From positions 62,001 to 126,000 of the forward strand of contig NZ_FOMH01000011.1 in the NCBI RefSeq assembly GCF_900112575.1: a stretch of 64,000 nucleotides of DNA. Direction: 5' to 3'. The notes under the pieces are model-generated. The model searched no databases and had not been told where the DNA came from. It saw nothing but the letters and a program-made list of their open reading frames with translations. Every line of letters begins with the position of its first letter. Position 1 is the first letter of the stretch. This document shows, one piece after another, positions 1 to 9,129 of the stretch. The position numbers and the translations under genes are program-made. The stretch is from Flavobacterium phragmitis. Lineage in GTDB: Bacteria > Bacteroidota > Bacteroidia > Flavobacteriales > Flavobacteriaceae.

Positions 1-1
1 A

Positions 2-742
2 GTAACTTCTTATGGAAATCCTGATTTAAGACCTCAGTTTACTAATTCTGTCGAAGTAAATTATACTAAAACTCTTGAAAAAGGAAGTTTTACTGCTGGT
101 GTTTTTGTGAGAAGTATTAATGACCAAATCAGTAGAATTTTATATCCAGACGACACAGATCCAAGCGGAAATAAACAAATTATGTCTTTCACGAACTTTG
201 ATCATAATACAGCTTATGGATTTGAAGTTTCATTGAACTATAAAATTACAAAATGGTGGGATATTCAGCCATCTATTGATTTTTCAAGTATCAACCAAGA
301 AGGAGTTGTGTCTAAATATCATGAGGATAGAAATGAATTTATTTCAGAAAACAGATCCGTTACTGTTGCCGCTTTCAACGGACGTATGAACTCTAATTTT
401 AAAGCAAACAAACGTTTAAGTTTCTTGCTTTTTGGTTTCTACAGAGGTGCAGTTGACGGCGTTCAGAACAATAGTCACGAAATGTATAAAATGGATATTG
501 GTTCACGCTATACTTTGCTAGACAATAAAATGAACATCAGTGTACGTTTTAATGACGTTTTCAACACTATGAAATATGCGTTTGATACTAATTATCCTTA
601 TCCACAAGCAGGTCAGTTTACATGGGAGAGCCAAACGGTTTATTTAGGTCTAACTTACAACTTTGGAGGCGGGAAAATCAAAAATTTACAACGTAAACAA
701 AGAGACGATAATACTAATAAAGGCGGAGGCGGCATGTTCTAA
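2..742 (+). CDS. TonB-dependent receptor / outer-membrane beta-barrel protein, C-terminal part
   Basis: Partial gene whose 5' part lies left of the window; the reading frame is open from base 2. The visible 246 residues are alternating beta strands of an outer-membrane barrel: an early NPDLRPQFTNSVEVNY segment, further aromatic strands, and a final strand ending in YLGLTYNFGGG. The tail after it is basic and Gly-rich and ends GGGGMF. This pattern fits the OMP_b-brl_3 class of TonB-linked receptors common in Flavobacteriaceae. The plug domain and any substrate clue are not in the window, so the ligand cannot be assigned. A strong hairpin terminator follows 52 bases after the stop. Confidence 0.8.
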   Translation, partial: VTSYGNPDLRPQFTNSVEVNYTKTLEKGSFTAGVFVRSINDQISRILYPDDTDPSGNKQIMSFTNFDHNTAYGFEVSLNYKITKWWDIQPSIDFSSINQEGVVSKYHEDRNEFISENRSVTVAAFNGRMNSNFKANKRLSFLLFGFYRGAVDGVQNNSHEMYKMDIGSRYTLLDNKMNISVRFNDVFNTMKYAFDTNYPYPQAGQFTWESQTVYLGLTYNFGGGKIKNLQRKQRDDNTNKGGGGMF

Positions 743-794
743 TCTCCGTTTTTATTAGATCTATTTTTATATTTTAAATAATTTCTTGTAGAAA

Positions 795-826
795 AAAAGC
801 CTGGAGTATGCCAACTCCAGGCTTTT
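795..826. terminator. Bidirectional intrinsic terminator
   Basis: An 11-bp perfect stem (797-807 with 814-824, core GCCTGGAGT/ACTCCAGGC) has a 6-base loop and is flanked by an A-run and a T-run. It sits between the converging receptor gene and cutC and can serve both strands. Confidence 0.85.
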
Positions 827-839
827 CTATTTTTAGGAA

Positions 840-1511
840 CTATAGAAAGTTTTTAAGTTCTTTTATTTCTTCTGGATTTGCAGTTTCAGAATTATTTGTA
901 ACGGCAGATGAATGATAAAAAGTCAAATCCAATTTATCCTGCAGCAATTTTATATTCGAAGACCTCAAGCCGCCACCAGGCATAATTTCAATTCTGTCTC
1001 CAGCCAATTCCTGAATTCGCTGCAAAGCCAAAATTCCTTCCTCTACATTTACTGCCTGACCCGAAGTAAGAATTGTTTTGAAACCACAGTCTATAACATC
1101 TTCTAATGATTTTTCTACATCTTTCACCACATCAAAAGCACGGTGAAAAGTACAAGAAAGCGGGTGAGCCAAATGCACTAGTTCTTTATTCTGTTTTTTA
1201 TTAACTTTTCCGTTATCTTTCAAAATGCCGAAAACAAAACCGTCTACGCCCAGTTTTTTAAACTGCTTGATATCTTGTTTCATTTCTGTCAATTCTTCAT
1301 CCGAATAAACAAAATCACCACCTCGAGGTCTGATAATTACGTGCATCTTAATCTTTAAATCTTCACGGACTTTTACCACTAAAATTGAATTTGGTGTAGT
1401 ACCGCCAAGCTTCATATTTTCGCAAAGCTCGATTCTGTCCGCCCCATTTTCCTGTGCTATTATTGCCGATTCGTAATTAAAACAAGCTATTTCGAGTTGA
1501 TTTTTTTTCAT
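840..1511 (-). CDS. cutC: CutC family protein (copper homeostasis family)
   Basis: A 223-residue TIM-barrel protein of the CutC family. Recognisable blocks are the N-terminal LEIACFNYESAIIAQENGA, the RIELCENMKLGGTTPN stretch, IRPRGGDFVYS, and the late TSGQA and IMPGGGL motifs. E. coli CutC is similar in length. The family is named for copper tolerance, but that role is disputed and the true function is unclear. The ATG at 1511 is chosen over an in-frame GTG at 1571 because the longer form would run through the hairpin terminator of the upstream fabH-like gene. It probably has its own promoter, since that terminator lies between them. Confidence 0.85.
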   Translation of the reverse strand: MKKNQLEIACFNYESAIIAQENGADRIELCENMKLGGTTPNSILVVKVREDLKIKMHVIIRPRGGDFVYSDEELTEMKQDIKQFKKLGVDGFVFGILKDNGKVNKKQNKELVHLAHPLSCTFHRAFDVVKDVEKSLEDVIDCGFKTILTSGQAVNVEEGILALQRIQELAGDRIEIMPGGGLRSSNIKLLQDKLDLTFYHSSAVTNNSETANPEEIKELKNFL

Positions 1512-1552
1512 TGTAATAAATTCATGGTATTTCAAAACACGAATGTATAAAA

Positions 1553-1582
1553 AAACCTGCTCAGCAAACACTGAACAGGTTT
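1553..1582 (-). terminator. Intrinsic terminator of the fabH-like gene
   Basis: The hairpin 1553-1564 / 1571-1582 (AAACCTGCTCAG with CTGAACAGGTTT, one mismatch) has a 6-base loop. On the minus strand it is followed by a run of T. It separates the fabH-like gene from cutC. Confidence 0.8.
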
Positions 1583-1608
1583 AAAAAATATAATGTAAGA
1601 TGATTATT

Positions 1609-2616
1609 TTACCATTTAATAATAGCACTTGCCCAAGTAAATCCACTACCGAAAGCAGCTAAAACTACAGTATCCCCAGATTTGATTTTTCCTTGTTCCC
1701 AAGCTTCTGTCAAAGCAATTGGAATAGAGGCTGCGGTCGTATTTCCGTATTTCTGGATATTATTATGAACCTGATCGTCTGTTAACTGAAATTTGTTTTG
1801 AATAAACTGGGAAATTCTCAAATTCGCCTGATGCGGAATCAGCATATCGATATCTGAAACTTTCAGGTTGTTCGCTTCTAAACCTTCATTAATAACTTCA
1901 GCAAAACGAACTACAGCATTTTTAAAAACAAACTGACCATTCATATATGGATAATAACTTTCGTCGTTCGGATCGTTGTCTGCAATAATATCCGTTACCC
2001 AGCGCGCTCCCATTCCTGGTGCTTGTAAAGCCAGTTCTTCTGCATGTTGTCCTTCAGAATGCAAATGAGTAGAAAGAATTCCTTTAGTCAAATCTTCTTC
2101 ACGGCTCAAAACTGCCGCTCCTGCCCCATCTCCAAAAATTACCGAAACCCCACGTCCGCGAGTGGTCATGTCTAATCCTGTAGAATGTACTTCGGAACCA
2201 ATTACCAAAATGTTCTTATACATTCCGGTTTTGATATATTGATCGGCAACAGAAAGTGCGTATACAAATCCAGAACATTGGTTTCTAACATCTAAAGCAC
2301 CAACTGTTTTTAATCCTAAATCTCTCTGCACCAAAACTCCTGGTCCTGGAAAATAGTAATCTGGACTCAATGTAGCAAAAACTACAAAATCAATATCTTC
2401 TTTGGCAACGCCAGAACGTTCGATTGCAATTTTAGCTGCTTTCACTCCCATTGAAGTTGTGGTATCTTCTCCACGAATAATGTGTCTTCTCTCCTGAATT
2501 CCTGTTCTTTCCTGAATCCATTCGTCATTGGTATCCATTATCTTAGACAAATCATCGTTAGTCACCACATTAGAAGGAACATAATATCCTAAACCAGCTA
2601 TTTTTGAATGATACAT
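1609..2616 (-). CDS. fabH: 3-oxoacyl-ACP synthase III (FabH-type ketosynthase)
   Basis: Beta-ketoacyl-ACP synthase III of 335 residues, the usual FabH length. It condenses a short acyl-CoA with malonyl-ACP to start fatty-acid synthesis in the cytoplasm. The catalytic triad is visible as Cys114 (NQCSGF), His262 (PHQAN) and Asn292 (GNTTAAS). The thiolase-fold halves cover roughly residues 1-170 and 210-335. The gene stands alone, not beside plsX or rpmF, so it may be a secondary paralogue of the main FabH. Flavobacteria often carry several, for example for branched starters. It has its own TAnnTTTG promoter and a hairpin terminator. Confidence 0.88.
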   Translation of the reverse strand: MYHSKIAGLGYYVPSNVVTNDDLSKIMDTNDEWIQERTGIQERRHIIRGEDTTTSMGVKAAKIAIERSGVAKEDIDFVVFATLSPDYYFPGPGVLVQRDLGLKTVGALDVRNQCSGFVYALSVADQYIKTGMYKNILVIGSEVHSTGLDMTTRGRGVSVIFGDGAGAAVLSREEDLTKGILSTHLHSEGQHAEELALQAPGMGARWVTDIIADNDPNDESYYPYMNGQFVFKNAVVRFAEVINEGLEANNLKVSDIDMLIPHQANLRISQFIQNKFQLTDDQVHNNIQKYGNTTAASIPIALTEAWEQGKIKSGDTVVLAAFGSGFTWASAIIKW

Positions 2617-2648
2617 ATTCTATTATTATTTATTAAAAAATTGGAATG

Positions 2649-2656
2649 CAAATTTA
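2649..2656 (-). promoter_or_regulatory. -7 promoter element of fabH-like gene
   Basis: The minus strand reads TAAATTTG (plus CAAATTTA), matching the Bacteroidota -7 consensus TAnnTTTG, 33 bases before the ATG. A CAAA (TTTG on the minus strand) at 2681-2684 could be the -33 box, although the 24-base spacing is long. Confidence 0.55.
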
Positions 2657-2881
2657 CGCATACTTTAAAATATACGTACACAAAATACTATTTTTTTCGT
2701 AATTAGCAATTTAATATCATCTAATTATACATTGCTTTGAATGGTTTTATATTTTGATAAAGCAACATTTTGTGTTATTCTCTGAAAAAAATTAAAAATA
2801 AGAACTAAAATGTAACAAGACAAAAGTATTTTAGACAAACATTTTTGAATACCTATTTTTCAAACCCATAAAACTCAAATT

Positions 2882-5293
2882 ATGAAATTAAAGATTACCT
2901 TATTCTTACTTTTAAGTTTTGGATCTTATTCTTTCGCTCAAGAAAATCTAACCTATCAAAAACCTTCAAAGTCAATTCTCGATTTAGCCGATTATCAAAG
3001 AGCTCCAAGTGTATTTATGGATACCAAAAAAGAAAATATACTTTTTATGTATCGCAACACCTACAAAACACTTGACGATCTAAATCAGGACGAAGTTCGT
3101 TTGGCTGGTTTACGAATTAATCCGGTGACCAACATTTCAAGCACGGCAACGTATTTCAATAATCTTAAACTTAGAAAAGTAACGGGCAAAGAAGAAATTC
3201 AAGTTTCAGGTTTACCAGATAATCCAAAAATTGCCAATATCCTTTGGTCTCCAAACGATAAAAAAATTCTATTTTCTAATACTGCCGCTACAGGTGTAGA
3301 ACTTTGGGTTATAGATGTTGAATCTGCAAAAGCTACAAAACTTACTGAAGCAAAAGTAAATGCTAATTTAGGAAATCCGTTCAGCTGGTTTTCAGACAAT
3401 GAAACGATTTTGGTAAAAATGCTTCCAAAAAACAAACCAGCTCTTTTGGACTCTAAAAAAGATTTACCAACAGGACCAATTGTATCCAATACTTCTGGAG
3501 AAAAATCTCAAAACAGAACCTATCCTGACATGTTAAAAAACAAAAATGATGAGGTTAATTTTGAAAACAGCATTACTTCTGAATTGTATAAAATTAAATT
3601 AAACGGAGATGCCGTTTTGTTTAAAGAAGCTGCAATGTTTGCTGGCGAAAGAATTTCGCCAGATGGTAATTACATTATGCTGACTACAATTCAGAAACCC
3701 TTTTCTTATGTTGTTCCTTTAAACCGTTTTCCTTCTAAAACCGTCGTTTATGATCTTAGAGGAAAAGAGATCAAAACAGTTAACGAAGTACCATTAAACG
3801 AAATTATGCCAAAAGGTTTTATGGCAGTTCGAAAAGGAAAAAGAGAAATGGCCTGGAGAAACGATAAACCAGCAACTCTTGCTTATGTAGTAGCATTAGA
3901 TGAAGGTGATCCTGCCAATAAAGTTGATTTTAGAGATGAGGTTTTTCTTTGGGATGCTCCTTTCGATACAGAAGCTTCTTCATTAGTAAAAACACCACAG
4001 CGTTTTACTGATATTACTTGGGGGAATGATAATCTTGCTGTTCTTTCTGATGAATGGTATGATACTAGAAATACTAAAACGTATTTAATAAATCCATCGA
4101 ATCCAAGTCAGCAGCCAAAACTAATTACGGATAGAAACTCTCAGGATGTTTATTCTGATCCAGGTTTTTTTGAAACCAAAAAAAATGAATACAACAAACC
4201 TGTTCTGGCTATCGAAAAAGATAATCTTTACAGAATTGGAGAAGGATATACAAAAGAAGGGCAATTTCCTTTTATAGATGAATTTAACTTCAAAACATTA
4301 CAAACCAAACGAATTTATACTTCTCCTTATAAAGACAAAAAAGAAGATATTTACGAAATTCAGGATTTTAAAACGGGTAAAGTTTTGGTATTAATTCAGT
4401 CTAAAACAGAGTATCCAAATTACTATTTCAGAAATATTAAAAAACAAAATAGTTTAACTCCAATTACAGCGTTTAAAAATCCGTTTGAAAGCATTAAAAA
4501 CGTCAGCAAGGAAGTCATCAAATACAAACGTAAAGACGGATTAGAACTTTCTGGAACTTTATATCTTCCTGCTGGTTATGATAAAACGAAAAAAGAAAAA
4601 CTGCCACTTTTAATCTGGGCTTATCCAGCGGAATATAAAGACAGAAACAGTGCTTCACAATCTACCCAAAACTCAAACGAATTTACATTTCCATATTACG
4701 GATCTTTTGTTTATTGGGTTACCAAAGGCTATGTGGTTCTAGACGATGCTGCTTTTCCAATTATTGGAGAAGGGACTACAGAACCAAACGATAATTTTAT
4801 TTCTCAGTTAGTAGACAACGCTGCTGCTGCCATTGATGCTGTAGATGCTTTAGGCTATATTAATCGTAAAAAAGTAGCTGTCGGCGGACATTCGTATGGT
4901 GCTTTTATGACAGCGAACTTATTAACGCATTCTAATCTTTTTGCCTGCGGAATTGCAAGAAGCGGTGCTTATAACAGAACATTAACTCCGTTTGGTTTTC
5001 AAACTGAACAGCGTAATTACTGGGAAGTTCCAGAAGTATACAACACCATGTCGCCTTTTATGAATGCTGACAAAATGAAAACTCCAATTTTATTGGTTCA
5101 TGGGGAAGCCGATAATAATCCCGGAACTTTCACACTGCAGACAGAACGTTACTTCCAAGCTTTAAAAGGTTTAGGCGCGCCTGCAAGAATGGTTATTTTA
5201 CCAAAAGAATCGCATGGTTATGTAGCAAAAGAAAACATCTTACATCTACTTTGGGAGCAAGATCAGTTTTTGGAGAAATATTTGAAAAACTAA
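2882..5293 (+). CDS. Exported prolyl-oligopeptidase family (S9) serine peptidase, glutamyl-endopeptidase-like
   Basis: Secreted peptidase of 803 residues. Residues 1-19 form a signal peptide ending SFAQ. Residues about 30-550 form a beta-propeller, and about 560-803 the alpha/beta-hydrolase domain. The catalytic residues are Ser671 (GGHSYGAFM), Asp744 (HGEADNNPG) and His778 (ESHGY). The propeller segment TGPIVSNTSG followed by RTYPDMLKN, and the C-terminal HGYVAKENILHLLWEQ block, resemble the glutamyl endopeptidase subgroup (chloroplast cGEP-like) rather than classical dipeptidyl peptidase IV. Cleavage after acidic residues is therefore inferred, not shown. It probably acts in the periplasm on imported peptides. 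It is transcribed alone and divergently from the fabH-like gene. Confidence 0.82.
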   Translation: MKLKITLFLLLSFGSYSFAQENLTYQKPSKSILDLADYQRAPSVFMDTKKENILFMYRNTYKTLDDLNQDEVRLAGLRINPVTNISSTATYFNNLKLRKVTGKEEIQVSGLPDNPKIANILWSPNDKKILFSNTAATGVELWVIDVESAKATKLTEAKVNANLGNPFSWFSDNETILVKMLPKNKPALLDSKKDLPTGPIVSNTSGEKSQNRTYPDMLKNKNDEVNFENSITSELYKIKLNGDAVLFKEAAMFAGERISPDGNYIMLTTIQKPFSYVVPLNRFPSKTVVYDLRGKEIKTVNEVPLNEIMPKGFMAVRKGKREMAWRNDKPATLAYVVALDEGDPANKVDFRDEVFLWDAPFDTEASSLVKTPQRFTDITWGNDNLAVLSDEWYDTRNTKTYLINPSNPSQQPKLITDRNSQDVYSDPGFFETKKNEYNKPVLAIEKDNLYRIGEGYTKEGQFPFIDEFNFKTLQTKRIYTSPYKDKKEDIYEIQDFKTGKVLVLIQSKTEYPNYYFRNIKKQNSLTPITAFKNPFESIKNVSKEVIKYKRKDGLELSGTLYLPAGYDKTKKEKLPLLIWAYPAEYKDRNSASQSTQNSNEFTFPYYGSFVYWVTKGYVVLDDAAFPIIGEGTTEPNDNFISQLVDNAAAAIDAVDALGYINRKKVAVGGHSYGAFMTANLLTHSNLFACGIARSGAYNRTLTPFGFQTEQRNYWEVPEVYNTMSPFMNADKMKTPILLVHGEADNNPGTFTLQTERYFQALKGLGAPARMVILPKESHGYVAKENILHLLWEQDQFLEKYLKN

Positions 5294-5317
5294 TTTCAAT
5301 CATATCCTAAAAAAAAC

Positions 5318-5405
5318 AAACCCCACAGGTTTAAACTGTCGGGTTTATCATAAGAATTAAATATTTTTCAACCCGATAGAGTGAAAACTGTCGGGTTATT
5401 TTTTT
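5318..5405. terminator. Two tandem hairpin terminators
   Basis: Hairpin 1 pairs 5318-5328 with 5336-5346 (AAACCC...GGGTTT with ACAG/CTGT). Hairpin 2 pairs 5370-5379 with 5388-5397 (AACCCGATAG with CTGTCGGGTT) and is followed by ATTTTTTTTAT. Both lie between the converging S9 peptidase and ABC ATPase genes. The two stems share the AACCC-GGGTT core and look like related copies. Confidence 0.75.
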
Positions 5406-6354
5406 ATAAATAGTTTAAAGCTAAAAATACTTCTTGCTCCAAAGGTAAATCTATTTCGCTTTCAAAAAAGATTAACTGTCTTTTGTAAACGGTTTCAATT
5501 AAATAATGACTTCCTCTAAAATAAGTTCTTCTAATTTTTACCATCAATTTAGATTCCGAAACCATTTTAAACTGATGTGGATACACCAATGTTTTATGTG
5601 TTTCGTCTTCGTAAGGCAATAACAAATGTGTTGGAATTTCATTTACTTCACCAAATAATGAAGCGACATATTTTATTTTTGGATCTTCATAAATTTTTGA
5701 AGGATCATCTTTAACAAGCACTTCTCCATTTCGCATTACAATCGCTTGATCTGCAAAAGACAAAGCATCTGTACTGTCATGTGTTGCAATGATACAAGTA
5801 ATTCCTTTTTGCTTTAAATAACGGAACAAGTTACGGCGAAGCGCATTTTTTCTAAAAGCATCAATCTGGCTGAATGGTTCATCCAGTAAAATTACTTCTG
5901 GTTCCAGAGCTAGAACTCTAACCAATGCTACACGTTGCTGCTGTCCACCACTCAAAAACTTAGTTTTCACATTAGCAAACGAATCCATTTCTACCATTTC
6001 GAGCAATTCCTGAACACGCAGTTTTTTCATGTTGGCAAAACCATTCGAAAGAAACTTACCTACGTTTTCTGCAACAGTTTCATACGGAGACAAATCAAAA
6101 TCCTGCGCCAGATATTTCATATACGGCATTCCGGGAATCAGATTAAATTTTGGTCCCAAAATAGGTTTCCCTTCGTAAGAGATATTTCCTTCATCTAAAT
6201 CATACAAACCGTATATAAGTTTAAGCAGCGTACTTTTTCCGCAGCCACTTTCTCCAATAACAGCAATGTTCTGACCTTTCTCTATAGAAAAAGAGATGTT
6301 TTTTATAACGGGGCTGTCGGTATAAGTAAAAGATATATTTTGAATGTCAAGCAT
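5404..6354 (-). CDS. Orphan ABC transporter ATP-binding protein
   Basis: Cytoplasmic ATPase subunit of 316 residues. The nucleotide-binding domain spans residues 1-235: Walker A GESGCGKST (34-42), signature LSGGQQQRVALVR (134 on), Walker B VILLDEP (154-160) and H-loop His192. About 80 further residues follow, with short basic beta-rich segments resembling the C-terminal regulatory domain of importer ATPases of the CysA/PotA/ModC type. No permease or binding protein is adjacent, so the substrate is unknown. It is transcribed from its own promoter, divergent to the lipoprotein at 6495. Confidence 0.8.
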   Translation of the reverse strand: MLDIQNISFTYTDSPVIKNISFSIEKGQNIAVIGESGCGKSTLLKLIYGLYDLDEGNISYEGKPILGPKFNLIPGMPYMKYLAQDFDLSPYETVAENVGKFLSNGFANMKKLRVQELLEMVEMDSFANVKTKFLSGGQQQRVALVRVLALEPEVILLDEPFSQIDAFRKNALRRNLFRYLKQKGITCIIATHDSTDALSFADQAIVMRNGEVLVKDDPSKIYEDPKIKYVASLFGEVNEIPTHLLLPYEDETHKTLVYPHQFKMVSESKLMVKIRRTYFRGSHYLIETVYKRQLIFFESEIDLPLEQEVFLALNYL

Positions 6355-6373
6355 GAGTTGTAATATGAGAGGT

Positions 6374-6405
6374 CAAATTTACAATGTTTAATTTCTAAAG
6401 TCAAA
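6374..6405 (-). promoter_or_regulatory. Promoter of the orphan ABC ATPase
   Basis: Minus-strand TAAATTTG (6374-6381) with TTTG (plus CAAA 6402-6405) 20 bases further up. This fits the Bacteroidota TTTG-N19/20-TAnnTTTG arrangement, 20 bases before the start codon. Confidence 0.65.
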
Positions 6406-6494
6406 AAAAAGCGGCGCCAATCCATAGTTTTGTTTTTTGTACTATTATTTTTATATATTTAACAAAAATTTAATCAGTATTTATCCTAAAAACC

Positions 6495-8294
6495 ATGAAC
6501 CAATTATTTAAAAAAATTCTAAGCTTTTTATTATTATTTATATTTATTCCTTTCAGCAGCTGTGAGAAAGATTCTGAGCAAGATTCTTCCAAAACCAAAA
6601 CAAAATACAATTTTACTGTACGTGAGGTTTCATTAAGCAGTCTATCACACGATACAGAACTTTTAAACATAGCTGGTAAAATAAAACCTAAAAAGTCAAA
6701 TCTTAGCGGTAAACTAATCTATGATCCGTTAAATGATTTCTACTTTGATGACACTTCAGGAAAAGAAATTGTAGCTGAGAATGGACAAAAGTCTTACACA
6801 TTTCAGATAATCACTGATGATGATAACTCTAAGGTAGAAAATTTATTATTTACTCAAAAAGAAAATGGTGAGTATGATGCCTATAGAGTACAATACAATT
6901 TTACAGAAGAAGAGTTAAAAGCGATGACAATCGAAGATATAGCTGTACAAAAGGCCAACTATACACTTATAACATCTAGCAAGCCTAATTTCACTGGAAA
7001 ACCAACTGCAACATGCTGGTCTATAGAAGTATGGGTAGATATTACTCCTGACCAGGGAGAAAATGTAGGATTCTATCAATCAAACCCCTATTCGGGGGGC
7101 TACATATCTATTGCAAAAGTCTGTTCGCAAACTAGTACAGAAATAGAAACAGGTACAGATCTTGACGGAGGCAATAGTGGCTGGGGAACAGGTACTTTTA
7201 GCGGTAATCAAGGTCCAGTATCGGGAAGTAGTATATATACAACTCCAGTCGTGACACCTGGAACTAAATTTATAAAAAGTATATATCCAAAGATTTTAAG
7301 AAGTGATTTTTTTAATTTATCTGAAAAAGCGCATGAATTAAGTTTTAATTATCTCAACCTTCATAATTTTGATGCAATATCTCAAAGTAAAGTTAGAGGG
7401 GCTTTAACTAAACTAAACGTCTTTAATCTTTCTGAATTACCTTATGAAATTCACACTGGAATTTTTGATAATTTAGTGAAAAATGATTTCTCCTTTGAAA
7501 GTATATATTTTGGAAATTATATCATCAGTTTAGGCTATGATGCAGTAAATTTAGACATTCCAGCTTCATTTAAATCACCAATGAATATTGACCGAACAGC
7601 TATTACAAATGCTACTACTGAGGGGGAAAAATTCAATACCATTTATGATTATTTAACGAAATCACTAGAGTTTAGAAAATTATTTTTAGACATATTTAAC
7701 AATAGCGACAGATTTAACGTTAAATTTGAAATTAATGACCATGTTTATGAAAATAATGATCCCTCAAAAAAAGAGGTTCATGCAACAACAAGTCAGGACC
7801 CTATAACAAAAGCGCTGACAATAAAAGTTAGTAAACAAATATTGATTTCGGGAACTACAATGAGCCAAACAAATATAGAAAATGCCAAAACCATTTTACA
7901 CGAATGTATACACGCATATCTTTTCGTAAAAGCAAATAACCCTAGTGTTGGCGCAGATTTTGTAAAAATTCTAGATACAATGTATCCAACTGTTAATGAG
8001 CAACATGATTTTATGTATAGTAAAATGATTCCTACTATGCAAAAGGCACTATCTGAGATTAGAGATTTAGTGACAACTCAAACAGGAAGGACTGAAGTGC
8101 AGGCACGAACAATGCATCCCACTATAACACCTATGACTTCAACTCCTTGGAATTGGGACGAATATTACAAATACCTCTCTTTAAGTGGCTTAGACGAAGT
8201 TAATTGTTTTAAAATAGATTTCCCTGTAGGTTCAGATCAATGGAATTTATTAGGAAACTATGTAAAATACGGTCATGACGATTTACAACACTAA
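6495..8294 (+). CDS. Surface-type lipoprotein with HExxH metallopeptidase-like C-terminal domain
   Basis: Not a family I can name; 599 residues. A signal peptide leads to a lipobox with Cys23. The acidic stretch after it (CEKDSEQD) resembles lipoprotein export signals for surface display in Flavobacteriia. Residues about 30-220 look like a beta-rich N-terminal region, and about 220-255 form a Gly/Ser/Thr-rich linker. The C-terminal part holds HECIH at 469-473, within TILHECIHAYL, and His504 31 residues later. That is a plausible zinc site of a gluzincin-like peptidase, although the third ligand is a guess. Twelve bases downstream lies a small exported protein. A decayed copy of this gene's 3' end, followed by a paralogue of that small protein, comes next. 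The modular build (delivery part, linker, enzyme tail, small partner) resembles a polymorphic effector. The target is unknown. Confidence 0.6.
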   Translation: MNQLFKKILSFLLLFIFIPFSSCEKDSEQDSSKTKTKYNFTVREVSLSSLSHDTELLNIAGKIKPKKSNLSGKLIYDPLNDFYFDDTSGKEIVAENGQKSYTFQIITDDDNSKVENLLFTQKENGEYDAYRVQYNFTEEELKAMTIEDIAVQKANYTLITSSKPNFTGKPTATCWSIEVWVDITPDQGENVGFYQSNPYSGGYISIAKVCSQTSTEIETGTDLDGGNSGWGTGTFSGNQGPVSGSSIYTTPVVTPGTKFIKSIYPKILRSDFFNLSEKAHELSFNYLNLHNFDAISQSKVRGALTKLNVFNLSELPYEIHTGIFDNLVKNDFSFESIYFGNYIISLGYDAVNLDIPASFKSPMNIDRTAITNATTEGEKFNTIYDYLTKSLEFRKLFLDIFNNSDRFNVKFEINDHVYENNDPSKKEVHATTSQDPITKALTIKVSKQILISGTTMSQTNIENAKTILHECIHAYLFVKANNPSVGADFVKILDTMYPTVNEQHDFMYSKMIPTMQKALSEIRDLVTTQTGRTEVQARTMHPTITPMTSTPWNWDEYYKYLSLSGLDEVNCFKIDFPVGSDQWNLLGNYVKYGHDDLQH

Positions 8295-8306
8295 ATTTGA
8301 TTTATT

Positions 8307-8756
8307 ATGCAATACATAAAAATACTGTTCTTTATATTTTTAACAAATAATATATACTCTCAAAACTATGAACATTTAAAAAAACTGGATACTATCTATA
8401 TCCCTTTTAAAAAAGGAAAGTACAATATAAAAATTGAATATCCCGAAGAGAAAAACGGATTTAAGAATAAAGGATATTTTTTCAATTTTAAGAAAAAAAA
8501 ACTTCAAACTTTCCGCTTTGAAATTGACAAGAATAGAACATCGGACAATACCGTTGTTAATAAATCATTTTTAAGAAAGCATAAAAGAAAAACAATTAAA
8601 ATAGATATGTTAAATAACTTTGACTATCAAGACGTTTCTTGTGAAATTTTTAATCAGCTAAAAACAATATATATTATTGATTATTCAGAAAAGAATCATA
8701 AAAATGTAATGCTTTACAGAGTAATATCTCTTAATTTATGTTACACTAAAGAATAG
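8307..8756 (+). CDS. Small exported protein, partner of the HExxH lipoprotein (copy 1)
   Basis: Unknown family; 149 residues with an N-terminal signal peptide ending near IYSQ (residue 19). The mature part is basic. It is clearly paralogous to the protein at 9130-9594: both contain KKLDT-Y-I-FK near the N-terminus, N-SFLRK in the middle, and D-SEK---NV--YRV--LN-C at the end. Cys112 and Cys145 are conserved between the copies and may form a disulfide. It follows the lipoprotein by 12 bases, so it is probably co-transcribed. By position it could inhibit or escort the lipoprotein, as in effector/immunity pairs, but that is inference only. Confidence 0.65.
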   Translation: MQYIKILFFIFLTNNIYSQNYEHLKKLDTIYIPFKKGKYNIKIEYPEEKNGFKNKGYFFNFKKKKLQTFRFEIDKNRTSDNTVVNKSFLRKHKRKTIKIDMLNNFDYQDVSCEIFNQLKTIYIIDYSEKNHKNVMLYRVISLNLCYTKE

Positions 8757-8787
8757 AAACTTAAATATGGCATTAGATGGTTTATTG

Positions 8788-9122
8788 ATTTTGAAAAATA
8801 AAGAATTATGTATCCAAATGTAAGCTAAACAGCATGATTTTATTTATAGTAAATGATTCCTATTATGCAAAAGGTATTATCTGAGATTAGAGATTTAGTG
8901 ACAACTCAAACAGGGAAAAACATTTTAGAAACGTAATATACAATGCATCCAACAACAAATCCACTAACATCTACCCAATGGATTCGGAATGACTATAAAT
9001 ATCTCTCTATAAATGGCTTAGAAGAAGCTACTTGTTTTAAAATAGATTTTCCAAAAGATTCTGACCAATGGAAACTGTTTACTAAATATATAGAATATGG
9101 GCATACTGAATCAGATAAATAA
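8788..9122 (+). pseudogene. Decayed 3' copy of the HExxH lipoprotein gene
   Basis: This stretch aligns to the last third of the gene at 6495-8294, starting a little before the codons for MYPT. It shares a 37-base identical block (8878-8914 versus 8050-8086). Relative to the intact gene it has a one-base insertion before the HDF codons, an in-frame TAA, and a one-base deletion (TATAGTAAATG for TATAGTAAAATG). The HExxH codons are missing. The last 59 codons (ATG at 8943, TAA 9120-9122) are still open and encode a tail like that of the intact protein, with YKYLSINGLEE and CFKIDF. That short frame might still be translated, but it is most likely a relic of a tandem duplication. Confidence 0.8.
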
Positions 9123-9129
9123 TTTATAA

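Noticed and set aside
1512..1571. Longer cutC frame beginning with GTG at 1571
   Set aside because: It would run through the hairpin terminator at 1553-1582; the ATG at 1511 fits the family's N-terminus.
3199..3489. Minus-strand open frame inside the S9 peptidase gene
   Set aside because: It is a shadow of the coding strand with no start context or recognisable domain.
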